Source: Ornithinimicrobium sufpigmenti | Lineage (GTDB): Bacteria > Actinomycetota > Actinomycetes > Actinomycetales > Dermatophilaceae | Direction: 5' to 3' | Assembly (NCBI RefSeq): GCF_004322775.1 | Contig: NZ_CP036403.1 | Coordinates: 3,844,001 to 3,908,000 of the forward strand | DNA: 64,000 bases | Shown: positions 1-7,585 of the stretch, in pieces | Numbering within the stretch: the first letter of the stretch is position 1 | Layout: every line of letters starts with the position of its first letter | Made by a program: the position numbers and the translations under genes | Notes under the pieces: generated by a model | Seen by the model: the letters and a program-made list of their open reading frames with translations, nothing else | Told to the model about the DNA's origin: nothing | Databases searched by the model: none

Positions 1-1
1 G

Positions 2-154
2 CTGCTGACGCGCGAGCTGTTCTACACGGCGGTGACGCGCGCCCAGGAGCGGGTGCGGGTCGTGGGGTCCGCGGCTGTCGTGCGGGCCGCCGTCGAGCGG
101 CGGGTGGTCAGGGCGAGCGGGCTGCGGGGGCGGTTGGCGGCGCTGTCTGACTAG
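2..154 (+). CDS. C-terminal end of a UvrD/RecD-like helicase (partial)
   Basis: The window opens inside this gene; only the last 50 residues are visible, in frame 2, ending with TAG at 152-154. The segment LLTRELFYTAVTRAQERVRVV is the motif VI region of superfamily 1 helicases (LxYVAxTRAxxxLxVVG), with the arginine that contacts the nucleotide phosphate. A short basic tail follows. The motif is near-diagnostic for a UvrD/RecD-type ATP-dependent DNA helicase. RecD-like proteins commonly end about this far after motif VI, so an exodeoxyribonuclease V alpha or RecD2-like protein is favoured, but UvrD or AdnB-like proteins cannot be excluded from so little sequence. Confidence 0.6.
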   Translation: MLTRELFYTAVTRAQERVRVVGSAAVVRAAVERRVVRASGLRGRLAALSD

Positions 155-194
155 AACGCGTCAGGTCGGCTCGACGTCCAGCCTGGACGTACAT

Positions 195-513
195 CTACAG
201 CCGGTGGCGCTCGAGGAGTTCTCCCTCCACAACCGCCTGGAGCGCGTGCCCGAAGGTGTCGAGATCGAGACAGCGCGACAGATCATCGGGGGCCACGCCC
301 GGGTAGACGTGGTCCGCGCCTCGTTCGACGCACTCGAGGCCAGCAGAGGACGATCAGCGCTGCCGACACCAGGTGGGCGCCGCGGGTCCCGTGGCCGGTG
401 GCCTGGATGACCGTGCGCCCCGACAGGTCGGCCCTGGCGATGACGACCGCGACGTCCACCTGACCGGGGTCCGGCGCACCCGGCTGCCCCAGGTCCTCGA
501 CGTGGCACCGCAT
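195..513 (-). pseudogene. Frameshifted small gene, possibly a saccharopine-dehydrogenase-like C-terminus
   Basis: On the minus strand an ATG at 513 opens a frame that reads sensibly (MRCHVEDLGQPGAPDPG...LVSAALIVL) and then becomes arginine-rich noise. Dropping one base near 344-346 restores a smooth frame: AGLECVERGADHVYPGVAPD, then a leucine-rich helix, then ...ELLERHRL and TAG at 195-197. One inserted base therefore separates two plausible halves of a protein of about 106 residues. Just upstream, another minus-strand frame ends in DPQVKQAKPMLDFLHSTG with a TGA at 518-520, four bases before this ATG, and may be an older part of the same gene. The layout loosely resembles the C-terminal part of saccharopine/lysine-ketoglutarate reductases (a Val-rich strand, then a PGVxPxxL turn). 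That resemblance is weak. It could also be a sequencing error in a live gene. Confidence 0.4.
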
Positions 514-604
514 CAGTTCAACCCGTCGAGTGTAGGAAGTCGAGCATCGGCTTCGCCTGCTTCACTTGCGGATCCCAGCTGGCCGTCGTCGCGGCGCCAC
601 TTCC

Positions 605-641
605 CTGCCCTTTTCGTGCTGACGCTCCCCTTCTTCCGTGC
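605..641. repeat. Dispersed element, copy A
   Basis: The 16 bases at 605-620 (CTGCCCTTTTCGTGCT) recur with one mismatch at 28096-28111, and TCCGTGC follows at exactly the same distance (30 bases from the start of the first block) in both places. Both copies lie in non-coding DNA and both have an AGCACG further downstream that can pair with the first block. It has no recognisable family. Confidence 0.5.
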
Positions 642-692
642 GAGAAGCAGGGAAAGAGCACGTAAGCGCAGATGGCCCTGCGAGGAAAAGGT

Positions 693-771
693 GAGCGCCC
701 GGTCGTACCTGCCCCTGCAAGGTACGACCGGGCGCTCCGGGCCGACCCGGGTGTCCCTTCCCGGGTCGGCC
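693..771. terminator. Two strong tandem hairpins
   Basis: The first hairpin is a perfect 17-bp inverted repeat (693-709 with 721-737) around an 11-base loop; one more T-A pair can close inside it. The second follows two bases later: a perfect 12-bp inverted repeat (740-751 with 760-771) around an 8-base loop. Neither has a T-tract, as is usual for actinobacterial terminators. They could end transcription entering the gap from either side. A pair of protein-binding palindromes is the alternative. Confidence 0.5.
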
Positions 772-949
772 TACTGGGGGTAGTCACCGTCACGCGTCCC
801 TTCGTGTTGGTGCCCCAGTCGCAGCTCCTGCTCAGGTGTCAACCCTGTGCCGGGAGCGAGTTCGAGTGCTGTGTTCTGTTGTCGGACTGCACATCTCGCG
901 TCGGGCTAACAGCGTTAGGCCCCTCGGCATTCCGCTCATCCTGTCGGCG

Positions 950-3529
950 TCACGTCGTCGCGAGCCCCTGGGCCGGGGTGACGCGGGCGGCGCGGCGGGC
1001 CGGCAGGACGCTGGCCAGCAGGCCTGCGAGGAGCGCCAGAGCCAGGATCAGGCCCAGGCGCGCCCACGGGATCCCGAGGCGCACGTCGGTGCCCTCCGGC
1101 AGGACGGTCTGGACACCGAGCCAGGCGTAGAGCAGACCCAGCCCCAGCCCGATCAGCGCGCTGACGACGGCCAGCAGCACGCCCTCGGTGAGCAGCATCG
1201 AGCGCATCTGGCCCCGGGTCAGGCCCAGGCCGCGCAGCAGTGCGTGCTCCCGCCGGCGCTCGACCACCGACAGCGACAGGGTGTTGGCGATCCCGACGAC
1301 GGCGATGACGACGGCCACGCCCAGCAAGGCGGTGGTGACCAGCACCAGCACGTCGAGCGTCTGGGTGATGACGGCGCGGTCCACAGCGGAGCCCCCGTAG
1401 GACAGGGAGTCCTCGCCGAGATCCTCGATGCCGGTGAGCAGTGCCGGGAGGTCGGCGTCGTCGGCGGCGCGGATCAGCAGGGTGCCGTCCCCGACCTGGT
1501 CCCCGCCCAGGAGCGGCAGGTCCTGCGCGTGCACAGCCACGTCATAGCCGAGACCGACCTCGACGACCGTCATCTCCTGGCTGCCGCCGGCGCCGCTGAC
1601 GTCGAGGCGGTCACCGACCTCGAGCCCGTACATCGACTGCAGACCTTCGCTCAGGCCCACGGTCCCCGGCTTCAGGTTCGCCAGCTGCTCGGCGCTGCGG
1701 AAGACGTTGCCGTGCTGCTCGTCCAGACCGAGCGCCTGGGTCGACCAGTCCTGATCACCGAGGGTGAGCTCGGTCGTGGGCACCAGCGCGGTGTCGGCGA
1801 CACCCTCCAGCGCCCGCACCCGGCTCTCGATCCCGGGCGGGATCTGTGCGGGCACCGGCTGGTCGTCCTCGTCCGTGCCGGCCGAGGCGGAAAGGGCCAG
1901 GTCCACGGTGTAGGCGTCGTCGATCTCGCCCAGGGCGGTGCGCTCGCCCGTGGCCGCCCCGATGGTGGTCATCGTGATGAGGGTGACCCCGACGAGCAGC
2001 GCCGCCGAGGTTGCGGCGGCCCGGCCCGGGTTGCGCACGGCGTTGTCGACCGCCAGCCGCCCGGGCACGCCGGTGCGGCGTGCCACCACCCCGAGGGCGC
2101 GGACGGCGAGCGGCACGATGACGACCGCGGCGAGCAGCACCCCCGCGAAGGACAGCAGGCCCCCGGCCACGCCCGCGAGCATGTCCCGGTTCGTGGCGGC
2201 ATACAGCATGGCGGCCAGACCCGCCCCGACGAGCAGCACCGCGAGGCCGATCCGGACCCATCCGGCACGCCGTCCCGGCCGGACCGGGTCGGTGGGGCGT
2301 AGGGCGGCCAGCGGCGAGACGCGGGTGGCCCGGGTGGCCGGGTGCAGGCTGGCCAGCACGGTGACCCCCGTGCCGACCGCCAGCGGCAGCATGACGGCGA
2401 GCGTCGTGACCGCCAGACCGGAGCCGAGCGGGATGCCGAGCTCGAGGGTCCGCGCGAAGGCCAACAGGCCCCACGCCGTGCCGAGGCCGACGAGCACCCC
2501 GACCGCGGAGGCGAGCATGCCCAGCAGCAGCGCCTCGAGCAGCACCATCCGGCGGATCTGCGCCTTGGCCGCGCCGACGCAGCGCAGCAGCGCCAGCTCG
2601 CTGGTGCGCTGGGCCAGCGTGATGGTGAAGGTGTTGGCGATGACGATCGCGGCGGTGGCCAGGGCCACGGCCCCGAAGCCGAGCAGGATGGCGCCCAGCA
2701 CAGCGGTCTCGCCCGTGAGCTGGGCGACCCGCGCCTCGGCCGCCTCCGGGCCGGTGCGCACCTCGGCATCCGGCACGGCCGTGGCCAGGGCGGTCCGCAC
2801 GGCGTCCTGGTCGGCACCCTCGGCCAGCTCGACCTGCGCGGAGGCGTAGCCCAGCCACGGGTCCAGCTCGCGCAGCGTGGCGTCGGTGGCCATGAACCCC
2901 TCGCCGAAGCTGAGCTGGCTCAGCTCGCCGGGGTCGATGATGCCCACCACGGTCGCCTCGATGGCGTTGACGGTGCCGTCCTCGTTCTCGAGGCCGGTCA
3001 CGGTCAGGGTGTCCCCGACCGCCACCCCGTTGTCGGCGGCCAGCGGGTTGACGGCGATCTCGCCGGTGGCGGTGGGGATCGCGCCCTGCAGGAGGGTGGC
3101 GCCGGCCGTCGGGACCGAGACGCCGGCGAAGAAGTCGGAGCCGTGCTCGGCATACGTCGAGGCATCGCCAGTGATCCGGCCGACACCGTCGACGGCCGCG
3201 ACGGCGTCGAACTGCTCGGTGGTGAGCCACGAGTACTGGATCTCCACGACGAGGTCAGCGTCGCGGAGCCCCGCGGCGACGCCGTCCTCCAGACCACGTT
3301 GGGCGGTGGCGACGAGGATCAGGCTCGTGGCCAGGAAGGCGGTGCCGATGATGATGGCGACGGCGGCCGAGATCAGCCGACGGCCCCGGGCGGCGAGACC
3401 CGCCGTCATCCAGGCCGCGGAGGCGCGGTGGCCACCCCGGGAGGTGGCGGGCGAGGAGCGACGCGGTGCGGCGCCCGTCGGTCCGGTGCCGGTCGCGGCA
3501 CCCTGCGGGATGGTGGAGGTCGGCATCAC
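950..3529 (-). CDS. ABC exporter permease with two FtsX domains
   Basis: A membrane permease of 859 residues. The N-terminal 50 residues are a disordered Ser/Ala/Gly-rich cytoplasmic tail, followed by TM1 (about 52-74), a MacB-like extracellular domain (about 75-260) and a first FtsX core (about 270-400). Two central TM segments follow (about 425-485), then a second extracellular domain and a second FtsX core with three TMs ending in PARRAARVTPAQGLATT. This duplicated layout and length are typical of Gram-positive ABC exporters for peptides, lipids or lipoproteins; the substrate cannot be read from the sequence. The GTG start at 3529 overlaps the TGA of the upstream ATPase gene as GTGA, so the two are translationally coupled. 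The next codon, ATG at 3526, is an alternative start. Confidence 0.92.
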   Translation of the reverse strand: MMPTSTIPQGAATGTGPTGAAPRRSSPATSRGGHRASAAWMTAGLAARGRRLISAAVAIIIGTAFLATSLILVATAQRGLEDGVAAGLRDADLVVEIQYSWLTTEQFDAVAAVDGVGRITGDASTYAEHGSDFFAGVSVPTAGATLLQGAIPTATGEIAVNPLAADNGVAVGDTLTVTGLENEDGTVNAIEATVVGIIDPGELSQLSFGEGFMATDATLRELDPWLGYASAQVELAEGADQDAVRTALATAVPDAEVRTGPEAAEARVAQLTGETAVLGAILLGFGAVALATAAIVIANTFTITLAQRTSELALLRCVGAAKAQIRRMVLLEALLLGMLASAVGVLVGLGTAWGLLAFARTLELGIPLGSGLAVTTLAVMLPLAVGTGVTVLASLHPATRATRVSPLAALRPTDPVRPGRRAGWVRIGLAVLLVGAGLAAMLYAATNRDMLAGVAGGLLSFAGVLLAAVVIVPLAVRALGVVARRTGVPGRLAVDNAVRNPGRAAATSAALLVGVTLITMTTIGAATGERTALGEIDDAYTVDLALSASAGTDEDDQPVPAQIPPGIESRVRALEGVADTALVPTTELTLGDQDWSTQALGLDEQHGNVFRSAEQLANLKPGTVGLSEGLQSMYGLEVGDRLDVSGAGGSQEMTVVEVGLGYDVAVHAQDLPLLGGDQVGDGTLLIRAADDADLPALLTGIEDLGEDSLSYGGSAVDRAVITQTLDVLVLVTTALLGVAVVIAVVGIANTLSLSVVERRREHALLRGLGLTRGQMRSMLLTEGVLLAVVSALIGLGLGLLYAWLGVQTVLPEGTDVRLGIPWARLGLILALALLAGLLASVLPARRAARVTPAQGLATT

Positions 3530-4284
3530 GCACGCCCCAGCCCGCGCACGGCCTCGATGACGGCGTCGACGTCGGGGTCGAGCAGCTCACCGGCGATCTG
3601 ACCGTCGGCGAGCAGCAGCACCCGGTCGGCGACCGCGGCGGCGTTCGGGTCGTGGGTGACCATGACAACCGTCTGGCCCCACTCGTCGACCGAGCGGCGC
3701 AGCAGCGCGAGCACCTCGGCCCCGGTGGCGGAGTCCAGGGCACCGGTCGGCTCATCGGCGAAGATCACCTCCGGGCGGGTGACCAGCGCACGCGCCAGCG
3801 CGACCCGCTGCTGCTGTCCGCCGGACAGCTCGCCGGGCCGGTGCCCGAGGCGCCGCGTGAGGCCCAGGCCGTCGACGACGAGCTGCTCCCAGGCGGGGTC
3901 GACGCCGCGGCCGGCCAGGTCCAGCGGGAGGCGGATGTTCTGGCGCGCGGTGAGGGTGGGCAGCAGGTTGAACGCCTGGAAGACGAAGCCGACGGCGCGG
4001 CGACGCACCTTGGTCAGCTGCGCGTCCGAGAGCGAGGTCAGCTCGGTGTCCCCGAGGAAGACCCGGCCGCTGGAGGGGCTGTCCAGTCCCGCGAGCAGGT
4101 GCATGAGCGTGGACTTGCCGGAACCGCTGGGTCCCATGATGGCGGTGAACTGCTGCGCCTCGATGCCCACGGACACCCCGTCGAGGGCCTTCACCGCGGT
4201 CTCCCCGCCGCCGTAGGTCTTGGTCAGGTCCAGGGCGCTGGCCGCCAGGGTGGCCGCAGGTCGCGGCTCGGTCGTTGTCGTCAT
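3526..4284 (-). CDS. ABC exporter ATP-binding protein (MacB/LolD type)
   Basis: An ATPase subunit of 252 residues pairing with the FtsX permease encoded immediately downstream. Walker A GPSGSGKST lies at about 51-59, the signature is LSGGQQQRVALARAL, Walker B is VIFADEPTGALDS and the switch His is in MVTHD. The phrase FVFQAFNLLPTLTARQNIRL is characteristic of the MacB/LolD branch. The ATG at 4284 is preferred over an upstream GTG at 4314. On the minus strand TACGGT (plus 4292-4297) lies seven bases before this ATG, so the transcript is probably leaderless; there is no Shine-Dalgarno sequence. No good -35 is visible at the expected distance, and two direct repeats sit just upstream (4336-4365), which suggests activator dependence, plausibly on the two-component system at 5449-7520. 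Confidence 0.92.
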   Translation of the reverse strand: MTTTTEPRPAATLAASALDLTKTYGGGETAVKALDGVSVGIEAQQFTAIMGPSGSGKSTLMHLLAGLDSPSSGRVFLGDTELTSLSDAQLTKVRRRAVGFVFQAFNLLPTLTARQNIRLPLDLAGRGVDPAWEQLVVDGLGLTRRLGHRPGELSGGQQQRVALARALVTRPEVIFADEPTGALDSATGAEVLALLRRSVDEWGQTVVMVTHDPNAAAVADRVLLLADGQIAGELLDPDVDAVIEAVRGLGRA

Positions 4285-4335
4285 GGGTGAAACCGTAGGT
4301 CGGCCCGTACGCACCGGACGTCCGTCACCGGTCGT

Positions 4336-4371
4336 GACCTGGGTCGTCGTCCCTACGACCTGGGTATGACG
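4336..4371. promoter_or_regulatory. Candidate activator site: 21-bp-spaced direct repeats upstream of the ABC exporter
   Basis: GACCTGGGT occurs at 4336-4344 and again at 4357-4365, a spacing of 21 bp or two helical turns. The second copy continues as GGGTATGACG (4362-4371), which is exactly one half of the palindrome at 7586-7607 in front of the sensor kinase gene. The repeats lie about 50-85 bases upstream of the predicted leaderless start at 4284. The shared half-site suggests that one response regulator binds both places. Confidence 0.45.
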
Positions 4372-4431
4372 TGCGCCCGGTCAGTTTCCACCCACCGTCG
4401 GCGCGGCGGTCACCGCGGGCTGCGTCGCGGT

Positions 4432-4495
4432 CACCGAGTGCTGTGTCGATGCACGCCCGGGCGCCGCATCTCGTGCATCACCGCGTCACTCGGTG
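4432..4495 (-). terminator. Nested hairpin at the end of the SMR operon
   Basis: Outer arms CACCGAGTG (4432-4440) and CACTCGGTG (4487-4495) are perfect complements. Inside them GATGCACG (4448-4455) pairs with CGTGCATC (4472-4479). The structure overlaps the stop codon of the second SMR gene at 4486-4488, so it most likely terminates that transcript. There is no T-tract. Confidence 0.5.
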
Positions 4496-4854
4496 GGCCC
4501 AGAGACTCCGGCATCTTCAGCGGCCTCGACGGCCGGGGCTGCGGTGGTGAACTTCAGCCCCGCCGCGCAGCCGATGATGCCGGCCAGGAAGAGCACCTTG
4601 AGCGGGGTGAGCGGCTCGGCGCCCGTCACCGCTGCCCAGGCCACGGTGAGGACGGCGCCCAGGCCGGTCCACACCGCATACGCCGTGCCGATCGGGATCG
4701 AGCGCATGGCCTGGGCCAGGCCCACGAGACTGAGCACGCAGAAGATGAGGAAGACCGTAGTCGGGACGGGGCGGGTCAGGCCCTCGGAAGCGCCGAGCGC
4801 GGTGGCCCAGACCGCCTCGAGCACGGCGCTGAAGAGCAGGATCCCCCACGCCAT
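4486..4854 (-). CDS. SMR family efflux protein, second subunit of a Gdx/SugE-like pair
   Basis: A 122-residue four-TM small multidrug resistance protein. The conserved membrane glutamate is in FSAVLEAVWATALG (about residue 12), and RSIPIGTAYAVWTGLGAVLT is the TM3 signature of the Gdx/SugE branch rather than of EmrE. Its C-terminus carries an extra acidic tail of about 18 residues (AAPAVEAAEDAGVSGPTE) beyond TM4, which its partner lacks. It starts one base after the stop of the neighbouring SMR gene. Paired SMR genes usually make obligate heterodimers of opposite topology. The upstream guanidine-III riboswitch points to guanidinium export coupled to proton import. Confidence 0.9.
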   Translation of the reverse strand: MAWGILLFSAVLEAVWATALGASEGLTRPVPTTVFLIFCVLSLVGLAQAMRSIPIGTAYAVWTGLGAVLTVAWAAVTGAEPLTPLKVLFLAGIIGCAAGLKFTTAAPAVEAAEDAGVSGPTE

Positions 4855-4855
4855 G

Positions 4856-5170
4856 TCAGGCCACCGCCTTCAGGCCGACGACGCAGGACACGATGCCGAG
4901 CAGCAGCAGGATGCGCACGAGGGTGGCCGGCTCGGTGCCGCGCAGCATCGCCCAGAGGACGGTGAGGCTGGCGCCGGTGGCGGTCCAGACGGCATACGCG
5001 GTGCCGGTGGGGATGGTCTCCATCGCGACCGCCAGGCCCCACATGCTGATGACGGCGGCGACGGCGAAGACGAGGGTGGGCAGCGGGCGGCGCAGGCCGC
5101 GGGAGGCGCCGAGCGCGGTGGCCCAGACCGCCTCGAGCACGCCGGAGGCGATGAGGATGACCCAGTCCAT
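4856..5170 (-). CDS. SMR family efflux protein, first subunit of a Gdx/SugE-like pair
   Basis: A 104-residue SMR protein with four predicted TM helices. It has the essential glutamate in ASGVLEAVWATALGASRG (about residue 13) and METIPTGTAYAVWTATGASLT in TM3, the Gdx/SugE signature. The ATG at 5170 is preceded by AGGAG at a good distance (minus strand, around 5181-5185). It is the first gene of a two-gene operon with 4486-4854. Together they should form a dual-subunit guanidinium/H+ antiporter in the cytoplasmic membrane. The riboswitch 38 bases upstream of the start supports this function more strongly than the protein sequence alone, because many SMR proteins are generic quaternary-ammonium exporters. 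Confidence 0.9.
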   Translation of the reverse strand: MDWVILIASGVLEAVWATALGASRGLRRPLPTLVFAVAAVISMWGLAVAMETIPTGTAYAVWTATGASLTVLWAMLRGTEPATLVRILLLLGIVSCVVGLKAVA

Positions 5171-5207
5171 GGCGGGTTCACTCCTGACGAAGGTCGACGA
5201 AAGGGGT

Positions 5208-5247
5208 GGCCAGTCTTGTCCTCACCGGGTACTGAACCGTCGTCCGG
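5208..5247 (-). promoter_or_regulatory. Guanidine-III (ykkC-III) riboswitch
   Basis: Read on the minus strand, this leader contains CCGGACGA, then a variable stem strand ending in CAGT, then TACCCGGTGAGGACAAGAC and the closing strand CTGGCC. The published guanidine-III consensus has the same blocks in the same order and spacing (CCGGACGAG ... GUACCCGGUCAGGACAAGAC ...). CAGT pairs with ACTG across the conserved core. The element ends about 38 bases before the start codon of the first SMR gene, close enough to control the AGGAG ribosome binding site. Class I (ykkC) and class II (mini-ykkC) signatures are absent. Confidence 0.88.
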
Positions 5248-5382
5248 GGCGCTGAGGCGCCACCGTCCAGGGTAGCAACGTTGCGCCTTCGCCCGGTCGA
5301 TGGAAGTCCGGTCGCACAACGTGCGCCTGAGAGGGTCCTCCGCCCCTGACCTTGAGCCGCTGAGCGTGTGGTCCCGGCACAA

Positions 5383-5448
5383 GCGCTCGGTCGGTGCAAA
5401 GGGTGCGCTCGGTCGGTGCAAACGGTGCGCTCGGTCGGGAAGGGTGGG
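5383..5448. repeat. Three tandem 22-bp repeats after the response regulator gene
   Basis: GCGCTCGGTCGG starts at 5383, 5405 and 5427, an exact 22-bp period. Copies 1 and 2 continue as TGCAAA then a variable base and GGT; copy 3 diverges after about 12 bases. The array begins immediately past the stop of the minus-strand response regulator gene and upstream of the riboswitch. Its sequence differs from the arrays at 11464, 22682 and 53664, but its period and position match them. It could hold the regulator gene's terminator. Confidence 0.75.
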
Positions 5449-6159
5449 TCACTCGGGGCGGCCGACGAGCCCCGTCTCGTAGGCGGTGATCACCATGTGC
5501 ACGCGGTCGCGCAGACCCAGCTTGTGCAGCACCCGGCCGATGTGGGTCTTGACCGTCGCCTCGGCCAGGAACAGCTCGGCGGCGATCTCGCTGTTGGTCA
5601 GTCCGCGGCCGACCGCCTCGAGCACCTCACGCTCCCGGTCGGTCAGCGGCGCCAGCCGGGCGGTCGCGGCACGGCGCTGCGCCGCGGCGGCGTTCTCCTC
5701 GCCGGCATCGGGCAGGTCAGGCACGAACCGCTCCAGCATCCGCCGCGTCGTCGACGGGGCCATCGCGGCGTCGCCGGCGTGCACCGCCCGGATCGCCGAG
5801 AGCAGCTCGGCCGGGCCGGCGTCCTTGAGCAGGAAGCCGGAGGCGCCGGCCTTGAGCGCGGCATAGACGTACTCGTCCAGGTCGAACGTCGTCAGCACCA
5901 GCACCCGCGCCGGGTCGTCGCGCTCCTGCAGCCGTCGGGTCGCCTGGACCCCGTCCAGGCGGGGCATCCGGATGTCCATGAGCACCACGTCCGGCCGCGT
6001 CGCCTCGATGGCGTCGAGCGCGGCGGCACCGTCGCCCGCCTCCCCGACCACGGTCATGTCGGCCTGCGCGTCGAGGACCATCCGGAAGCCGGCACGCACC
6101 AGCTCCTGGTCGTCGACGAGGAAGAGCCGGATGGGGCCATCGCCGGGCGCTGCGGTCAC
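5449..6159 (-). CDS. NarL/LuxR-type response regulator
   Basis: A 236-residue response regulator. The N-terminal receiver (about 9-125) has the acidic pair DD in FLVDDQELVRAG, phospho-acceptor Asp62 in VVLMDIRMPRLDG, the switch Thr in VLTTFD and the conserved Lys in FLLKDAG. A linker of about 45 residues follows, then a LuxR helix-turn-helix (about 172-232, LTDREREVLEAVGRGLTNSE and VKTHIGRVLHKLGLRDR). It overlaps the sensor kinase gene by ATGA and forms one operon with it. Likely targets are its own operon (palindrome at 7586) and the ABC exporter (half-site at 4362). The SMR genes downstream have their own riboswitch-controlled unit. Confidence 0.93.
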   Translation of the reverse strand: MTAAPGDGPIRLFLVDDQELVRAGFRMVLDAQADMTVVGEAGDGAAALDAIEATRPDVVLMDIRMPRLDGVQATRRLQERDDPARVLVLTTFDLDEYVYAALKAGASGFLLKDAGPAELLSAIRAVHAGDAAMAPSTTRRMLERFVPDLPDAGEENAAAAQRRAATARLAPLTDREREVLEAVGRGLTNSEIAAELFLAEATVKTHIGRVLHKLGLRDRVHMVITAYETGLVGRPE

Positions 6160-7520
6160 TGCGGTCCTCCTGGGGTGGGCACGTCAGCCGAGGGTATGCC
6201 GCTCACCTGCACCTGTGCCGGCAGCGTGGCCACCACCTCCCAACCGCCGCGCGGCCGGGGACCGGTCTGGACGCTGCCGCCCAGCACCTCCACCCGCTCG
6301 GCCATCCCGAGGATGCCGTTGCCCTCACCGTCGGAGTCGGGATCGAGGCCCAACCCGTCGTCGGTGACGCGCACCAGCAGCACCGCAGGCGTCCGGAGCA
6401 CGTCCACGTCGATGACGGCGTCGGGACCGGCGTGCTTGAGCGCGTTGGTCAGCGACTCCTGCACGACCCGGTAGGCCGCCAGGTCGACCTCGCGCGGCAG
6501 GTCGTCGATCCGTCCGCGCACCGCGACGTGCACCTCACGACCCGAGTCCCGGACCCGCTGGGCCAGGTCGTCGAGGTACTCCAGCCCCTGCAGCGGCGTG
6601 TACTCAGCCCCGGCACCCTCGTCGCGCAGGACGCCGACGAGCTTGCGGGTCTCGGCCAGGGAGGCCCGCGCGGTCTGCGCCAGGGTCTCCAGGGTCGTCG
6701 CGGCCCGCTCCAGCGCGGCCCGGTCCGCCGCGATCGCGGGCGGCTGCCCCAGGGCGGTGCGCGCGGCATACAGACCGCCGTCGGCCTGCACCACCACGAC
6801 CGCCAGGCTGTGCGCGACCACGTCGTGCATCTCGCGGGCGATCGAGGCACGCTCGCCCTGGGCCGCCAGCTGGGTGCGCTGGGCCTGGTCGCGGGCCAGC
6901 GCGCGGTTCTGCTGCTCGAGCCTGGCGACCACGTCCTTGCGGCGGCGCACCACGTCGCCGAGCACCCAGGCCACCGCCACCACCATCGCGATGAAGAAGG
7001 CGTTGAAGGCGGCGTAGAGCAGGTCCGAGCGCCAGTCCATCCCGGGGTAGAAGTAGGACCAGTCCAGCGCTGCGACGCCCGCCCCGACGATCCCCAGCAG
7101 GAGGACGCCACGGGACTGGGCTCGGGTGCCGAAGACGGCGGCGCTGTAGACGGCGACCGGCACGGCGATGTTGCCGAAGTTGGGACCGTCCAGAACCACC
7201 ACCTGCAGCAGGCAGGCTGCGGCGACGCCGAGGGCCGCCACCAGCGGGGCCCTGCGCCGCATCACCAACGGCAGGAACAGCAGCACGCCGATGAGCGTGT
7301 AGTCGGTGCCCACGCCGCCGCTGAAGAGCAGGTTGAGCAGGATCAAACCCCCTACCAGCAGGAGGTCGGGGACGAGGCTGCGCAGCGACAGCGGCTGGTC
7401 ACCGCCCAGCTCCGCGGCCCAGGTCCCCGCCTTCTCGGCCCAACTCCCGGCGTTCTTGCTCCACGTCTGCGCAGCGTCGCTCCACGCCCGGGGGCGGCTC
7501 GGTCTCGTCCTTTGATCCAC
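6156..7520 (-). CDS. NarL-family sensor histidine kinase
   Basis: A membrane sensor kinase of 454 residues from this start. It has a short charged cytoplasmic N-terminus, then five or six TM segments (about 50-195) with little extracellular sequence. A HisKA_3 dimerisation helix carries the phospho-acceptor His in SIAREMHDVVAHSLAVVV (about 232), and the HATPase domain has N-box RVVQESLTNALKHA and G-box VTDDGLGLDPDSDGEGNGI. Small loops suggest it senses a membrane signal. The longest frame starts at GTG 7550. I prefer the GTG at 7520 because TAGGGT (plus 7528-7533, minus strand) lies seven bases upstream, giving a leaderless start. The palindrome at 7586-7607 is about 75 bases upstream, a usual activator position. 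Confidence 0.92.
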   Translation of the reverse strand: MDQRTRPSRPRAWSDAAQTWSKNAGSWAEKAGTWAAELGGDQPLSLRSLVPDLLLVGGLILLNLLFSGGVGTDYTLIGVLLFLPLVMRRRAPLVAALGVAAACLLQVVVLDGPNFGNIAVPVAVYSAAVFGTRAQSRGVLLLGIVGAGVAALDWSYFYPGMDWRSDLLYAAFNAFFIAMVVAVAWVLGDVVRRRKDVVARLEQQNRALARDQAQRTQLAAQGERASIAREMHDVVAHSLAVVVVQADGGLYAARTALGQPPAIAADRAALERAATTLETLAQTARASLAETRKLVGVLRDEGAGAEYTPLQGLEYLDDLAQRVRDSGREVHVAVRGRIDDLPREVDLAAYRVVQESLTNALKHAGPDAVIDVDVLRTPAVLLVRVTDDGLGLDPDSDGEGNGILGMAERVEVLGGSVQTGPRPRGGWEVVATLPAQVQVSGIPSADVPTPGGPQ

Positions 7521-7585
7521 GTCCTCGACCCTAGGCCTGCCCCTGGGCACCGGGCGTCAGGCCACGGGCGTGAGCGGGTGGGCGG

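Larger units (their letters stand above)
514..949. other. Gene-poor gap with hairpins
   Basis: No convincing gene is visible here. The stretch holds the tail of a degraded minus-strand frame (518 to about 570), a dispersed element at 605-641, a nested inverted repeat (arms 601-608 and 647-654, inner arms 630-634 and 643-647) and two strong hairpins at 693-771. Base composition between 600 and 700 is less GC-rich than the surrounding genes. Nothing recognisable was found between 790 and 949, apart from the 3' flank of the ABC permease gene. Confidence 0.5.

Noticed and set aside
950..2302. Long plus-strand frame opposite the ABC permease gene
   Set aside because: Gln/His/Asp-rich shadow of a high-GC gene; the minus-strand protein has clear FtsX domains.
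5270..5340. Glycine riboswitch-like words (CTCTCAGG and CGAAGGCGCAA on the minus strand)
   Set aside because: They occur in the wrong order, and the downstream gene pair and aptamer nearer the start fit guanidine-III instead.
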